From Oscillospiraceae bacterium (GTDB taxonomy: Bacteria; Bacillota; Clostridia; Oscillospirales; Acutalibacteraceae), in assembly GCA_015066465.1 (NCBI GenBank), contig SVOI01000014.1:1-44513 (forward strand): DNA of 44,513 nt, written 5' to 3'. Under the pieces are notes generated by a model that had not been told where the DNA came from, searched no databases, and was given only the letters and a program-made list of their open reading frames with translations. This document shows positions 1-8,461 of this stretch, piece by piece; within the stretch, counting starts at the first letter, position 1; every line of letters starts with the position of its first letter. The position numbers were made by a program, and so were the translations under genes.

Positions 1-43
1 TTTCATTTTCATATTCACTTATGTGTCGATACTCTCTGGACAT
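1..43 (-). CDS. N-terminal fragment of a transposase-like HTH protein (cut by window edge)
   Basis: An ATG at 43 (minus strand) reads MSREYRHISEYENE before the window ends, so only 14 codons are visible. AGGAGG at 51-56 lies about 7 nt upstream, a strong ribosome binding site. From memory, this opening resembles the start of small helix-turn-helix transposase proteins (IS3/IS150 orfA type) in Clostridia; that is a recollection and not a search result. The ribosome binding site lies inside a stable hairpin (51-83), a usual way of damping transposase translation. The rest of the gene is outside the window, so its integrity cannot be judged. Confidence 0.4.
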   Translation of the reverse strand, partial: MSREYRHISEYENE

Positions 44-50
44 AAAAATT

Positions 51-83
51 CCTCCTATGATAGTTTTATTCTACCATAGGAGG
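51..83. promoter_or_regulatory. Hairpin burying the ribosome binding site of the edge gene; also terminator-like on plus strand
   Basis: The arms CCTCCTATGATAG (51-63) and CTACCATAGGAGG (71-83) are complementary apart from one wobble, with a 7-nt loop. On the minus-strand transcript the second arm contains AGGAGG, the ribosome binding site for the ATG at 43. On the plus strand the hairpin is followed by GTTCTTTTTT, so it could also stop transcription running out of the flanking element. Confidence 0.55.
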
Positions 84-165
84 GTTCTTTTTTCTATTGT
101 CCGTTTTTACTGGACTTGTGCATTCATTTTCACTTTAAATGAACGAATGTAGTTGTTTTTATAAT

Positions 166-203
166 ACTGACTCACTGACCACTGACAACTAACCACTGCA
201 GAA
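166..203. repeat. Heptamer array, TGACCAC type
   Basis: Successive 7-mers such as CTGACTC, ACTGACC, ACTGACA, ACTAACC and ACTGCAG follow one another just upstream of a terminator hairpin. A weak relative of the ACTACATTC hairpin family (about 121-156) precedes it. This is the first of many arrays of this kind in the window. Confidence 0.5.
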
Positions 204-204
204 T

Positions 205-245
205 AACAAAAAACCACAGTAGCATTCGCCACTGTGGTTTTTGTT
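205..245. terminator. Bidirectional rho-independent terminator
   Basis: The 10-bp arms AAACCACAGT (211-220) and ACTGTGGTTT (231-240) are perfectly complementary and flanked by A and T runs on both sides. It begins at the stop codon of the minus-strand gene at 244-540 and would end the pheST-ireB-side transcription. Confidence 0.8.
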
Positions 246-540
246 ATTGTGCATCTTTAAGCGCTCTTTCAAGCCAAATAACGCCTATATCCATTGCAGC
301 CCAAAGACCTTTTTTCTCAGCCTTTTTAACAATAGCTTCTAATGGGTTTACGTTAGGGTCAGTATTTAAAAGCTGAACTGTAACCTTGTCAGCAATCTGA
401 ACGCCGTGAACCTCATGAGAATCTGCAATAGAGAGCATAAGTACGAAAGGGTCATTCATATCACCATAATAAAGTGTGTTGCCCTTACGAACAAGAGGTT
501 TTCCTTTATACTCGAGAAAACTTGTTTCTGATTTAGCCAA
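244..540 (-). CDS. Small conserved protein of unknown function downstream of ireB
   Basis: About 98 aa, soluble, no membrane segment or metal motif, ending ...GLWAAMDIGVIWLERALKDAQ. I recall similar proteins next to ireB in Oscillospirales but cannot name a family. The frame extends to a GTG at 549, but that codon overlaps the AAGGAG ribosome binding site. A TTG at 540 lies 7 nt after it and gives the start MAKSETSFLEYKGKPL, so I place the start there. It sits 26 nt downstream of ireB and is probably co-transcribed. Function unknown. Confidence 0.75.
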   Translation of the reverse strand: MAKSETSFLEYKGKPLVRKGNTLYYGDMNDPFVLMLSIADSHEVHGVQIADKVTVQLLNTDPNVNPLEAIVKKAEKKGLWAAMDIGVIWLERALKDAQ

Positions 541-566
541 ACTAAACACTCCTTAGTTATTGAAGT

Positions 567-812
567 TTATGAATTAAGATATGTTTTGAGAAGTGCTTGT
601 AAAAGTTCGTCTCTGTCAATCTTACGAATTAAACTTCTTGCATTGTTGTGAGTTGTAATGTAGGTTGGGTCCTCCGACAAAATGTAACCTACAAGCTGGC
701 TGGTAGGGTTGTAACCTTTCTCTACAAGTGCATTATAAACCTGAATGAGAATATCTCTCATTTCCTTTTCGTGCTCATCTCTTATCGCAAATTGAATGGT
801 TTTATCTGTCAT
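567..812 (-). CDS. ireB: IreB family regulatory phosphoprotein (UPF0297)
   Basis: An 81-aa protein that begins [20 protein letters not shown] and contains the family pattern of a helical N-terminus followed by [20 protein letters not shown] and [16 protein letters not shown]. The length matches the family. In Enterococcus, IreB is a small substrate of the IreK Ser/Thr kinase and affects cephalosporin resistance; in most Firmicutes the gene lies near alaS and ruvX. Here it instead follows pheT (95 nt gap). AGGAGG lies 8 nt before the ATG. The Thr residues near the N-terminus (T2, T5) are candidate phosphosites by analogy. Confidence 0.9.
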   Translation of the reverse strand: MTDKTIQFAIRDEHEKEMRDILIQVYNALVEKGYNPTSQLVGYILSEDPTYITTHNNARSLIRKIDRDELLQALLKTYLNS

Positions 813-907
813 AAGAACACCTCCTATAAAAATTATATTTCTATTATAAACTATTATAAAGAAAATTACAACAGTAAATTATTAAGAAATTTCGACAAAT
901 AATTAAA

Positions 908-3271
908 TTATTTCTTAAGAGCAACGTTTATCTTAGAAAGATTTTCTAAAATAGTGTCAATCCAACCTTGAACCTCTTCCATTTCAAGAGTTCTTTCTTT
1001 AGATGAGAAAATAAATCTAATAGCAATACTCTTAACACCATCTTTTTCGAACGTATCAATAACGTTAACGCTTGTAAGCTCTTCTAAGCTTAAAGCTTCC
1101 CAGCATTTTTTGAGTTCTGAGAATTTAGCGCCGTTAGAAATATCTAAAGAAAGGTCATAGTAAGTTGATTGCTGAGTAGATGGCTCAACGAATGAAATGT
1201 TACCATTTGAAACGTCAATTAAATTGTCAATATCAATTTCAACACAAACTGCTTTACCAGTTTTATCAAGCTTAGTTAAAACCGATGGGTGAAGTGTGTG
1301 AAGCACACCAACGTTTTTGCCACTAACAAGAATTTCTGCAGTGTTCTTTGGATGCTCATAAGCGTGAGTAGGTTTAACTTTGTTAAATTCAGGTGCCACG
1401 TGCTTAATTGAAAGAACAAGAGTGTTAACCATATTGAGCGCTTTGAAATATAAATCTTTTTCAGAACCTTTTTTATCAAAAAGAACTACACCTAAAGAAC
1501 GTCTTTCGTTTGCAGTGCCATCAGCCTTTAAGCCTTTAACAACTCTGCCTATTTCAAAAATACCAAAGCTTTCTTTAAAATCTTTGTTGTCAGAAACTGC
1601 AACCAAAAGAGTCGGAAGCATTGAGTTACGAATTGTACCGTTATCAGAGCTTTCGATGTTAAGAACTTTTACGTTATCTTCAACCTCAATGCCAAGCTTC
1701 TTATATCTTCTTACATCACCCCAGATATATGAGTGAACCTCGTGAAGATTGTAGTGCTTAACTAAAATATCTTTAATTTCATTACTTTCAGAGCGAACTG
1801 CTGTGCTTCTTACCGGCTTTAAAGGGCTCTTAGTTGTAATAATTGAGAAGTTATCGTAACCATAAATACGGGTAATTTCTTCAATAATGTCAGCCTTAAT
1901 TGTAACGTCCTTTGTAGCTCTCCAAGATGGAACTTTAATGTGGAAGTTATCACCAGTCATTGTAACCTCGAAGCCAAGACTCTTAAGAGTTGTGTTGATT
2001 CTTTCAGTAGAAATATCAATACCTGTGTATTTATCAACATAAGCTTTATTGAAGTCAATTTCAATTTCAGGGTATTTCTTTGTGTATTCGTCTGTTAATT
2101 GAGAAGCAACACGAGCACCTGAGTCAATAGATTGTAAGAGATATGCAAATCTCTTTGCAGCAGTTACAGTCATTTCAGGGTCAAGCATTTTTTCATATCT
2201 TGCAGAAGCATCTGTACGAAGACCGAGTCTTGAAGATGATTTACGAACAGAAACACCGTCAAAGTTAGCACATTCAAGAACAACTGAATTTGTGTCTCCA
2301 ACAATTTCAGAATCAAGACCACCCATAATACCAGCAATAGCAACTGGTGTTGTAGCGTTCTTAATTAAGAGTGTGTCAGTTGTAATATCTCTTTCTGTGT
2401 TATCAAGAGTAGTGAATTTACAGTCAGAGTCTGGTGTACCAATTTTAATTTCGTCAATCTTGTTGCCATCAAAAGCGTGAGTTGGTTGACCCATTTCGAG
2501 CATAATGTAGTTTGTAAGGTCAGCAAGTAAGTTAATACCACGCATACCGCAGTAGTAAAGACGAATTTGCATTGAAAGAGGGCTCACATTTTTTGTGATG
2601 TTATCCATCTTAACACAAGAATAACGGTAAACAAGGTCAGGTCTTTCAACTGTAACCTTAATTTTTTCGTCACCGCTATATGCTAAATCTGAAAGATTAA
2701 GAGGTTTTAATTCTCTGCCAGAAAGAGCTGAGAATTCACGTGCAATACCATAGTGACCCCAGAGGTCAGGGCGGTTTGTGAGTGATTTGTTATCAACCTC
2801 GAAAATAATGTCATCAATAGGGTAAATCTCTTTTAAATCTGTACCGTTAGGAACGGCAACGTCAATTTCCATAAGACCAGATTTATCATCAGAAAGACCA
2901 AGTTCATAAGCTGAACAGCACATACCCTCTGATTCGTAACCAGCAACAGTAGCTTTTGTAATATCGCCAGCAGGAACTCTGCCACCAGCCTTAACAAAAG
3001 CAATTTTCATATTTTCTCTTACGTTAGGTGCACCGCAAACAACGTCATAAACTCTGTCGCCACCATCAACCTTGAGAAGATGAAGCTTTTTAGAATTAGG
3101 GTGATTTTCAATAGAAAGAATTTCACCAACTACAACGTTTTTAATATCTTCACCTTTAACAATGATGTCTTCTACCTCAGCAGTAGCAAGGGTAAAGCTT
3201 TCAATAAGCTTTTTAATGTCAAGACCAGAAAGGTCAACATATTCTTTAATCCAGTTAATTGAAACAAACAT
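908..3271 (-). CDS. pheT: Phenylalanine--tRNA ligase beta subunit
   Basis: 787 aa, the normal length for a full bacterial PheT. Visible domains in order are an N-terminal OB-fold tRNA-binding (YtpR/EMAP) domain at about 40-150 (VVGEILSIENHPNSKKLHLLKVD), B3/B4 at about 210-385, B5 at about 400-475, a catalytic-like core, and a C-terminal FDX-ACB anticodon-binding domain (from about 695, FVEPSTQQSTYYDLSLDIS). It works as the alpha2beta2 partner of PheS in charging tRNA-Phe, and the B3/B4 region edits mischarged tyrosine. Its start codon shares one base with the pheS stop region, so the two genes are translationally coupled. Confidence 0.97.
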   Translation of the reverse strand: MFVSINWIKEYVDLSGLDIKKLIESFTLATAEVEDIIVKGEDIKNVVVGEILSIENHPNSKKLHLLKVDGGDRVYDVVCGAPNVRENMKIAFVKAGGRVPAGDITKATVAGYESEGMCCSAYELGLSDDKSGLMEIDVAVPNGTDLKEIYPIDDIIFEVDNKSLTNRPDLWGHYGIAREFSALSGRELKPLNLSDLAYSGDEKIKVTVERPDLVYRYSCVKMDNITKNVSPLSMQIRLYYCGMRGINLLADLTNYIMLEMGQPTHAFDGNKIDEIKIGTPDSDCKFTTLDNTERDITTDTLLIKNATTPVAIAGIMGGLDSEIVGDTNSVVLECANFDGVSVRKSSSRLGLRTDASARYEKMLDPEMTVTAAKRFAYLLQSIDSGARVASQLTDEYTKKYPEIEIDFNKAYVDKYTGIDISTERINTTLKSLGFEVTMTGDNFHIKVPSWRATKDVTIKADIIEEITRIYGYDNFSIITTKSPLKPVRSTAVRSESNEIKDILVKHYNLHEVHSYIWGDVRRYKKLGIEVEDNVKVLNIESSDNGTIRNSMLPTLLVAVSDNKDFKESFGIFEIGRVVKGLKADGTANERRSLGVVLFDKKGSEKDLYFKALNMVNTLVLSIKHVAPEFNKVKPTHAYEHPKNTAEILVSGKNVGVLHTLHPSVLTKLDKTGKAVCVEIDIDNLIDVSNGNISFVEPSTQQSTYYDLSLDISNGAKFSELKKCWEALSLEELTSVNVIDTFEKDGVKSIAIRFIFSSKERTLEMEEVQGWIDTILENLSKINVALKK

Positions 3272-4347
3272 TATTTACCCTCCTTTTCATCATCAACAAA
3301 GGTTCTGTTAGTAAATTGTGAAAGTGATTTTAAGCTACAGCTGTTAAATACACGAATGTCTTTAATGCCATAACGCATCATTGCAAGTCTTGTAAGACCT
3401 AAACCAAAAGCAAAGCCTGTGTATTCTTCAGGGTCAATGCCACCCATTGAAAGAACGTTAGGGTGAATCATACCGCAAGGGCAGAGCTCAAGCCAGCCTG
3501 AACCCTTACAAGATGGGCAACCGTCACCACCGCAGATAAGGCATTGAATATCAAGCTCAAAGCCAGGCTCAACGAATGGGAAGAAGCCAGGTCTTAAACG
3601 AACTGTAACATCACGGTTAAATACTTCTGAAAGCATAGTTTTCATAAAGTAAATAAGGTTTGAAATAGAAATATCTTTATCAACCATAATACCTTCCATC
3701 TGGAAGAATGTGTTTTCGTGACAAGCGTCAATTTTTTCATTTCTGAAACATCTGCCAGGGAAAATAACTCTTATTGGTCTACCAGCTTCAAGCTCTTTCT
3801 TATATTTAATAAGAATAGCGTTCTGTGCTGCAGAGGTGTGAGTTTTTAAAAGCTGATTTGAGCTTAAGTAGTAAGTATCCTGCATATCACGTGCTGGGTG
3901 ATGCTTTGGAATATTAAGTGCTTCAAAGCAGTGGTAATCGTCAACTATTTCATCATAGTCTTCAATTGAAAAGCCCATTCCAGCAAAAATATCTTCAACC
4001 TCTCTCTGAACGAGAGTAATTGGGTGATATGAACCTTTATCTTCATTAAGTGGGAAAGATACGTCATAATCTTCAGCAGAATTAATAAGAGCTTCTTCTT
4101 CTGCCTTTTTGATTTCTTCATTTTTTTCTGTAAGTGTTTTTTCAATGAATTGTTTTACTTCATTGATAATCTGACCAGCTTCTTTTTTCTGCTCATTAGG
4201 AATGTTTCTTAATTCGCTCATAAGAGAAGTAATAGGGCCTTTTTTACCGAGGAACTCAATTCTTAATTGTTCGAGTTCAGCTGAAGAAGAGGCACTATTT
4301 ACTTTTTCTAAAAATTGTTCTTTTAAAGCGTTAGCGTTTTCAAGCAT
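3271..4347 (-). CDS. pheS: Phenylalanine--tRNA ligase alpha subunit
   Basis: 358 aa from the ATG at 4347 (MLENANALKEQFLEKV), which has GGAAG about 8 nt upstream. The frame stays open to 4569, but that extension is encoded by a structured repeat and is not part of the protein. An N-terminal coiled coil (about 1-90) is followed by the class II core: motif 2 around RNEKIDACHENTFFQMEG and motif 3 in AFGLGLTRLAMMRYGIKDIR. Motif 3 has Thr where I expect Glu in many PheS proteins. A Cys-rich insert (CLICGGDGCPSCKGSG) resembles that of other Clostridia. Controlled by the T-box at 4672-4918. Confidence 0.97.
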   Translation of the reverse strand: MLENANALKEQFLEKVNSASSSAELEQLRIEFLGKKGPITSLMSELRNIPNEQKKEAGQIINEVKQFIEKTLTEKNEEIKKAEEEALINSAEDYDVSFPLNEDKGSYHPITLVQREVEDIFAGMGFSIEDYDEIVDDYHCFEALNIPKHHPARDMQDTYYLSSNQLLKTHTSAAQNAILIKYKKELEAGRPIRVIFPGRCFRNEKIDACHENTFFQMEGIMVDKDISISNLIYFMKTMLSEVFNRDVTVRLRPGFFPFVEPGFELDIQCLICGGDGCPSCKGSGWLELCPCGMIHPNVLSMGGIDPEEYTGFAFGLGLTRLAMMRYGIKDIRVFNSCSLKSLSQFTNRTFVDDEKEGK

Positions 4348-4389
4348 TTTAGTTCTTCCTTTCAAAATATATATGATAGGGTAGGGTAG

Positions 4390-4666
4390 AGAGTGAGTGT
4401 ATTCGAACCAAATATGCCTTAAATGTCCGATTTCACGCACCTTTTGTATTTTTTTGTCTTGATATACGTCAGTATACCTTCGCCAAATAAAATCCAAAAT
4501 GCACGCAAACTCGGACATTTCAGGTTCTGCGAAGTTTAATACTTGGCAATTTTTTCTGTAACAAGGCAAAACTCGCAGGAATACTGTCGTATTTCAAGAG
4601 TTTTAACGATGTTACAGGGAAAAGTGACTGTATTAAACCATATCTGGTTCGAACACACTCACTCTG
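4390..4666. repeat. 277-bp structured element with 27-bp terminal inverted repeats (MITE-like) in the pheS leader
   Basis: The ends 4390-4416 and 4640-4666 are inverted copies of each other with two mismatches (core GAGTGAGTG-T-TTCGAACCA). Inside are two further hairpins. One spans 4421-4520 (arms AAATGTCCGA / TCGGACATTT, continuing imperfectly toward a TATACGTCAGTATA centre). The other spans 4534-4639 (outer arms GTTTAATAC / GTATTAAAC, inner arms around TCTGTAAC...AAAACTC / GAGTTTTAA...GTTACAGG). It encodes no credible protein. A clear target-site duplication was not found. It lies after the T-box terminator, so it is transcribed as part of the pheS 5' leader. Confidence 0.7.
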
Positions 4667-4671
4667 AGACA

Positions 4672-4918
4672 AAAAAATAACGCCCCATCCCAAAAGGGAC
4701 GAAGACATCTCCGCGGTACCACCCTTATTTTTGCATAAGTGAATTTTCACCATAGAGCAAACACTCTTTTGTAATGTAACGGTTACTCCCGTTGTAGCCT
4801 ACTTAATTTCAACCACACCGCTCACAAGTGAACTTCAAAAGTGTTTTACGAAAATGCTTACAGCCAAGGCACTTCTCTCTGAACAAAAACTGCTTTCTAC
4901 TCTCTTGCTCAATGCGTT
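4672..4918 (-). ncRNA. T-box leader riboswitch, tRNA-Phe specific
   Basis: On the minus strand the transcript contains the T-box core AGGGTGGTACCGCGG (4711-4725) followed by a terminator hairpin CGTCCC-TTTT-GGGATG (4686-4701) and a T run (4672-4678). Upstream is Stem I with an AGAGAG region and the specifier segment GAAGTTCACTTGTGAGC, where TTC at 4830-4832 is the phenylalanine codon. This matches the genes it precedes. Binding of uncharged tRNA-Phe would favour the antiterminator and switch on pheST. The specifier was located by pattern and not by folding. Confidence 0.92.
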
Positions 4919-4924
4919 TAGTGT

Positions 4925-4953
4925 ATTTTAACATAATACCATTTAAAATGCAA
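4925..4953 (-). promoter_or_regulatory. Promoter of the T-box-pheST operon
   Basis: The -35 TTGCAT (4948-4953) and -10 TAAAAT (4925-4930) are separated by exactly 17 bp on the minus strand. Transcription would start close to 4918, just ahead of Stem I of the T-box. Confidence 0.7.
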
Positions 4954-4964
4954 GAGTTTTTTTA

Positions 4965-5148
4965 GTGCTGAGTGCTGAGTGCAAAGTGCTGAGTTTCGGA
5001 AGCCTTACGGCTTGATTATGATTATAATTATATATATAGAGTAATAAAAACTACATTCTCTCATTTTAATTTACCTTAAATGAAAGAATGTAGTTGTTTT
5101 TAATTGTATTTAATAGCGTCGCAGACCCACAACTCAGCACTCAGCACT
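4965..5148. repeat. Mosaic intergenic element 1 (GTGCTGA heptamers, small hairpin, ACTACATTC terminator hairpin)
   Basis: The order is a heptamer array of GTGCTGA type (4965-4993), TTTCGG plus the small hairpin AAGCC-TTAC-GGCTT, an ATTATAATTAT tract, a long hairpin (5051-5066 with 5078-5093, one mismatch, flanked by A and T runs), the tag AATAGCGTCGCAGACCC (about 5112-5128), and inverted heptamers TCAGCAC (5133-5148). The two heptamer arrays are complementary to each other. The long hairpin would terminate the pilin gene (minus strand). Confidence 0.75.
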
Positions 5149-5157
5149 CTAATTCAA

Positions 5158-5610
5158 TCAACCCGCTGCTTCAGGAACTCTGCCATCAGGATTATGAGCT
5201 TCACAATCACAGAAAATATCTATTTTAGGAATACCACTATTCTGAGGAATAACAGTGAAGTAATATGTTCCGCCACTTGGGCAACATGAAACATCGCCGT
5301 TGTGAATATCTACTAACAAAGAATCCAAAGAACCCTGGTCAAGAGGTAAAACATATGACTGAATTAAAGGTTCACCATCAACAGAGATTATTTTATAGTT
5401 ATAATCACCATTAAAATTATTGTCAACACACCAGTTTTTAGCTTCTGATTGCAATTCTCTCATCTGAAGAGCACAGACCTTTTTGTTACTCGCAGCCATT
5501 ACTGAACTATATGCAGGAACAGCTACTGCAACAAGAATGCCAATTACTACAACAACAATCATTAATTCAACTAATGAGAAGCCTTTTTTCGAACACATAA
5601 ATTTTAACAT
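5158..5610 (-). CDS. Type IV prepilin / pseudopilin
   Basis: 150 aa. The N-terminus MLKFMCSKKG|FSLVELMIVVVV is a textbook class III signal: a basic leader, Gly before the cleavage site, Phe as mature residue 1 and Glu at mature position 5, followed by a hydrophobic helix (about 11-33). The globular part carries six cysteines (KKVCALQM, KNWCVDNN, SCCPSGG, FCDC), suggesting disulfides outside the cell. A prepilin peptidase and an assembly ATPase would be needed, and neither is in this window. GGGGG lies 8 nt before the ATG. It could be a competence pseudopilin or a minor adhesion pilin. Confidence 0.9.
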   Translation of the reverse strand: MLKFMCSKKGFSLVELMIVVVVIGILVAVAVPAYSSVMAASNKKVCALQMRELQSEAKNWCVDNNFNGDYNYKIISVDGEPLIQSYVLPLDQGSLDSLLVDIHNGDVSCCPSGGTYYFTVIPQNSGIPKIDIFCDCEAHNPDGRVPEAAG

Positions 5611-5687
5611 AACTGAACCCCCTAAATTTATATTGCGAGAATGTTTTGAGCTGTAAGCGAAACTTTTCCGTAACTCTCTGCATCTTC

Positions 5688-5716
5688 ATTGTAGCATAAT
5701 ATGTTTATTTTGTAAA
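5688..5716 (-). promoter_or_regulatory. Promoter of the pilin gene
   Basis: Minus-strand -35 TTTACA (5711-5716) and -10 TACAAT (5688-5693) with a 17-bp spacer, about 80 nt upstream of the pilin start. Confidence 0.55.
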
Positions 5717-5816
5717 GAAAAAACATAAATGTTTATAACTTTTGTTAAATTTTGCCAAATCGCAATTTTCTCATTTGTTTTATATATATAATAAATTCTG
5801 GGAAAATGTTAATATA

Positions 5817-6146
5817 ATGCAGAATTCAGAATGCAAAATGCAGAATTGGGGAAGGCTATTGAGCATTGAGAATTTTGAGGCTACGCCGTAATTATAATAA
5901 TTGTTGTAACAGTTAATTTATCTTTTCGTTTCTACTGATTATATATTGAAAAAATTTAATATTAAAACTATAAAATACATAATAAAAATTCTATCATTTA
6001 AAGTTATTGCAAACTAAAAATGATAGAATTCATTTTATAAAACAATATTTATAATCAAGTCCGAAGGACTTCCGAAATTATGCATTATGAATTGTGCATT
6101 CTGCATTCTGCATTCAAAATATTAATTCGCTCTGCGAATTAATATT
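5817..6146. repeat. Mosaic intergenic element 2 (GCAGAAT heptamers, TTCTATCATTT hairpin, stop-spanning hairpin)
   Basis: About 300 bp without a gene. It opens with GCAGAAT-type heptamers (5817-5847) and closes with the inverted ATTCTGC type (6079-6115). Between them lie small GC-richer hairpins (AAGTCCGAAGGACTT at about 6057-6071) and a long hairpin with arms AATTCTATCATTT (5987-5999) / AAATGATAGAATT (6018-6030). A second hairpin, AATATTAATTCG (6118-6129) / CGAATTAATATT (6135-6146), covers the stop codon of the beta-helix gene and would act as its terminator. Confidence 0.7.
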
Positions 6147-8295
6147 TTATTCTTGTTCCCGCTTCATATTCCCACGCTTCAAAGCCTGTGTTAAATGCAG
6201 GGGAGTCAGAGTTTAATTTGAAATTACGGTTTTCTGCATCCTTAAAGTTAGGGTCAGCAAATACACCATTGTTATAATAACCACGTTTTTGCATCTTTTT
6301 AACTGAGATATCACTGTTAGAAAAAACCTTTTCTCCGTTTTCGTAATCCCAGTAAAGATTGTTATTATCAATAAACCAATCTTCATCAACGGCGTTATCA
6401 TACATAGCTTCATTGTTGCCGACTAAAATGTTGTTATAAAGGAAAAGTGAGTTGTGTTCTTCTTGTCTTGTAATAAGCATCTGACCATCATCACTGAAAG
6501 CAAAAATATTATTTTTAATTAAGTTGTCTTTACCATAGTGCTGATGAAGTGAGTTAGAAGAGCAATCGTAAACAAGATTCTTTTCAACTGTTATGTAGCT
6601 TGAGCCTTCGTCAAGGTAAACACCCCAGCCACCGTAGCCTGTGCTACCCTCGTAGCAACCAACGTTGTGAATAATGTTACCGCTTAAAACTGTGTCTGGT
6701 TGAATGCCGAGAGTGTAAATACCACCCATATCAGAAAGCCAGCCGTTACCGATATTATAAATTAAGTTGTTTTGTACTTTGATATTATTAGTTGGGTTAT
6801 CAGTGTATCCCCAGTTCCAACCAACAGAAACTGCTGTGTACCAGCCATCGTGAATTTCATTATAAGTAATATCACAATCAGTAGCGTGTGTAATAAGCAC
6901 ACCAATAGAGTTATTATAAATTCTGCCGTAATATTTTATGTGGCAGTCTGTAACGTCAATATTGCTTGTTTTTGCTGGTATTACAAATGGACCATCAATA
7001 AAAATTGCGTTACCGCCAATCTGGTCAAATAAACAACTTGAAACTGCCGAATCCTTTGAGCCTACATCATATTTAATTGCTGTGTTAGATATATTTTTGA
7101 ATTCACAGTTTATAAAGTTAATACTGGAAGAATTTGTAATGTAAATTGAAGCAGGTGTTTCAAATGCAGCCTGTGGGTGAGTTGGATTGTATTTGATTTT
7201 TGCGTAAAGCGGATGCTCTGTATTAAGAGATGAGTTCCACTTTGTACCTGAAACAAAATCCCAGTCAGTATTTTTAAAATCAATACCACTGAAGGTAATA
7301 TCAGAAGCACCATTTATGTTAAAAAAGCTTTCTGTTACAGGAGCAGAAAGTGTAAGACTCTCTGCAGTTTCGCCCTGTTGTGGAATGTAATAAAGCTTTT
7401 TCTCTGTTCTGTCAAGATACCATTCACCTGGTTCTGTTAAAGCTTCTCTTACGTTTTCATAAACGAAGTTGTCACCAACCTCAATTGTCATAGCAGCAGG
7501 TTTTGTAAGTTCAACTCTGCCGGTATTTGGGTCAGTAGAATGAAGTGGAAGAATATCATCGCACCACTTGTGCAAAATTCTTACGTTAACGTCAGAAAGA
7601 TTTTTGAAATCTCTTACTTTGTCTGTGTAAAAAGCAGCGTGTAAATCAAAGAAACCACTTTCGTTATCAAGGTCAAATGCATCTTCATCCTTAGCATCTG
7701 TAACTGTGAAACAACCTGTTTTTGGCCATTTACTGATAGAAAGTCTTTCATCACCCTTAAAAAGTGAACGGAAATAAAGGCTGTCAGTGTCAACGTCTGT
7801 AACAAAAGCTTTTGTTGCATTAATTATTGTAGGAGTCCATTCTGTGAAATCAACTGAACCGGTAAATATAACTTCTTCGTCAGGATATGAGCGATATGTA
7901 ACGTTACTGCAGTCAGAAGAATCAAAGCTTAATTCTTCAGTGTATAAATACGTGCCACTTCTGAACCATACAGTTATTTCTTCATTTGTAACACCCTTTA
8001 AGGCTTTTAATTTTTCTTTAGCACCTTTAAGTGTTTTTAAAGGGCTTTCGAGTGAGCCTTTATTAGCGTCATTACCATCTGGTGAAACAATTAAATCATA
8101 TTTTCCCATTTTAAATTTACCTTCATCAAATTCAACCTGTGTTATAGTTGTGTTATGAAAAACATTGTTTTCAGTGCCACCAGTATTAGCGTCATTATTA
8201 TCAACGCTTGGTGGTGTAGGTGAAATTGAGCTTATAAGCGTAATAAGTGAAGCTATAAGCGAAATCACGGTTTTTAAAATTACAGATACATCCAT
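6139..8295 (-). CDS. Secreted right-handed parallel beta-helix protein (pectate-lyase-like fold)
   Basis: 718 aa. A hydrophobic N-terminus (VILKTVISLIASLITLISS) looks like a signal peptide or anchor, followed by a Thr/Asn/Pro linker. From about 68 the segment YDLIVSPDGNDANKGS matches the DUF1565-type opening of beta-helix proteins. From about 330 many short repeats (ITFSGIDFKNT, INFINCEFKNIS, SAVSSCLFDQIGG, IKVQNNLIYNIG) form the coils of a right-handed helix. The C-terminus (NFKLNSDSPAFNTGF) is typical of such proteins. A polysaccharide lyase or glycan-active role is likely, but no catalytic set is identified. GGGGA precedes the ATG by about 7 nt. Confidence 0.85.
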   Translation of the reverse strand: MDVSVILKTVISLIASLITLISSISPTPPSVDNNDANTGGTENNVFHNTTITQVEFDEGKFKMGKYDLIVSPDGNDANKGSLESPLKTLKGAKEKLKALKGVTNEEITVWFRSGTYLYTEELSFDSSDCSNVTYRSYPDEEVIFTGSVDFTEWTPTIINATKAFVTDVDTDSLYFRSLFKGDERLSISKWPKTGCFTVTDAKDEDAFDLDNESGFFDLHAAFYTDKVRDFKNLSDVNVRILHKWCDDILPLHSTDPNTGRVELTKPAAMTIEVGDNFVYENVREALTEPGEWYLDRTEKKLYYIPQQGETAESLTLSAPVTESFFNINGASDITFSGIDFKNTDWDFVSGTKWNSSLNTEHPLYAKIKYNPTHPQAAFETPASIYITNSSSINFINCEFKNISNTAIKYDVGSKDSAVSSCLFDQIGGNAIFIDGPFVIPAKTSNIDVTDCHIKYYGRIYNNSIGVLITHATDCDITYNEIHDGWYTAVSVGWNWGYTDNPTNNIKVQNNLIYNIGNGWLSDMGGIYTLGIQPDTVLSGNIIHNVGCYEGSTGYGGWGVYLDEGSSYITVEKNLVYDCSSNSLHQHYGKDNLIKNNIFAFSDDGQMLITRQEEHNSLFLYNNILVGNNEAMYDNAVDEDWFIDNNNLYWDYENGEKVFSNSDISVKKMQKRGYYNNGVFADPNFKDAENRNFKLNSDSPAFNTGFEAWEYEAGTRIKY

Positions 8296-8461
8296 AAAAA
8301 ATCCCCTTTACTTAAATCAGATTAAATCAACATTATAATTTTAGTATATTGTTTATGAAAAATCAATTGTTAATAAAATTTTCTCTTTACTTTACAAAAA
8401 TATATGGTAAAATATGTATAATATTATTATTCAACTTTTAAATGTCTAAGGAGTGTTTTTG

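Noticed and set aside
4348-4569. 74-residue N-terminal extension of PheS
   Set aside because: It is encoded by the inverted-repeat element, has no ribosome binding site, and PheS of normal length starts at 4347 with GGAAG upstream.
4640-4666. TTCGAA segments as tRNA T-loops
   Set aside because: No cloverleaf can be drawn around them; they belong to the inverted repeat ends.
4520-4753. 77-aa minus-strand open frame
   Set aside because: Covers the T-box core and the structured element; both are RNA/repeat features.
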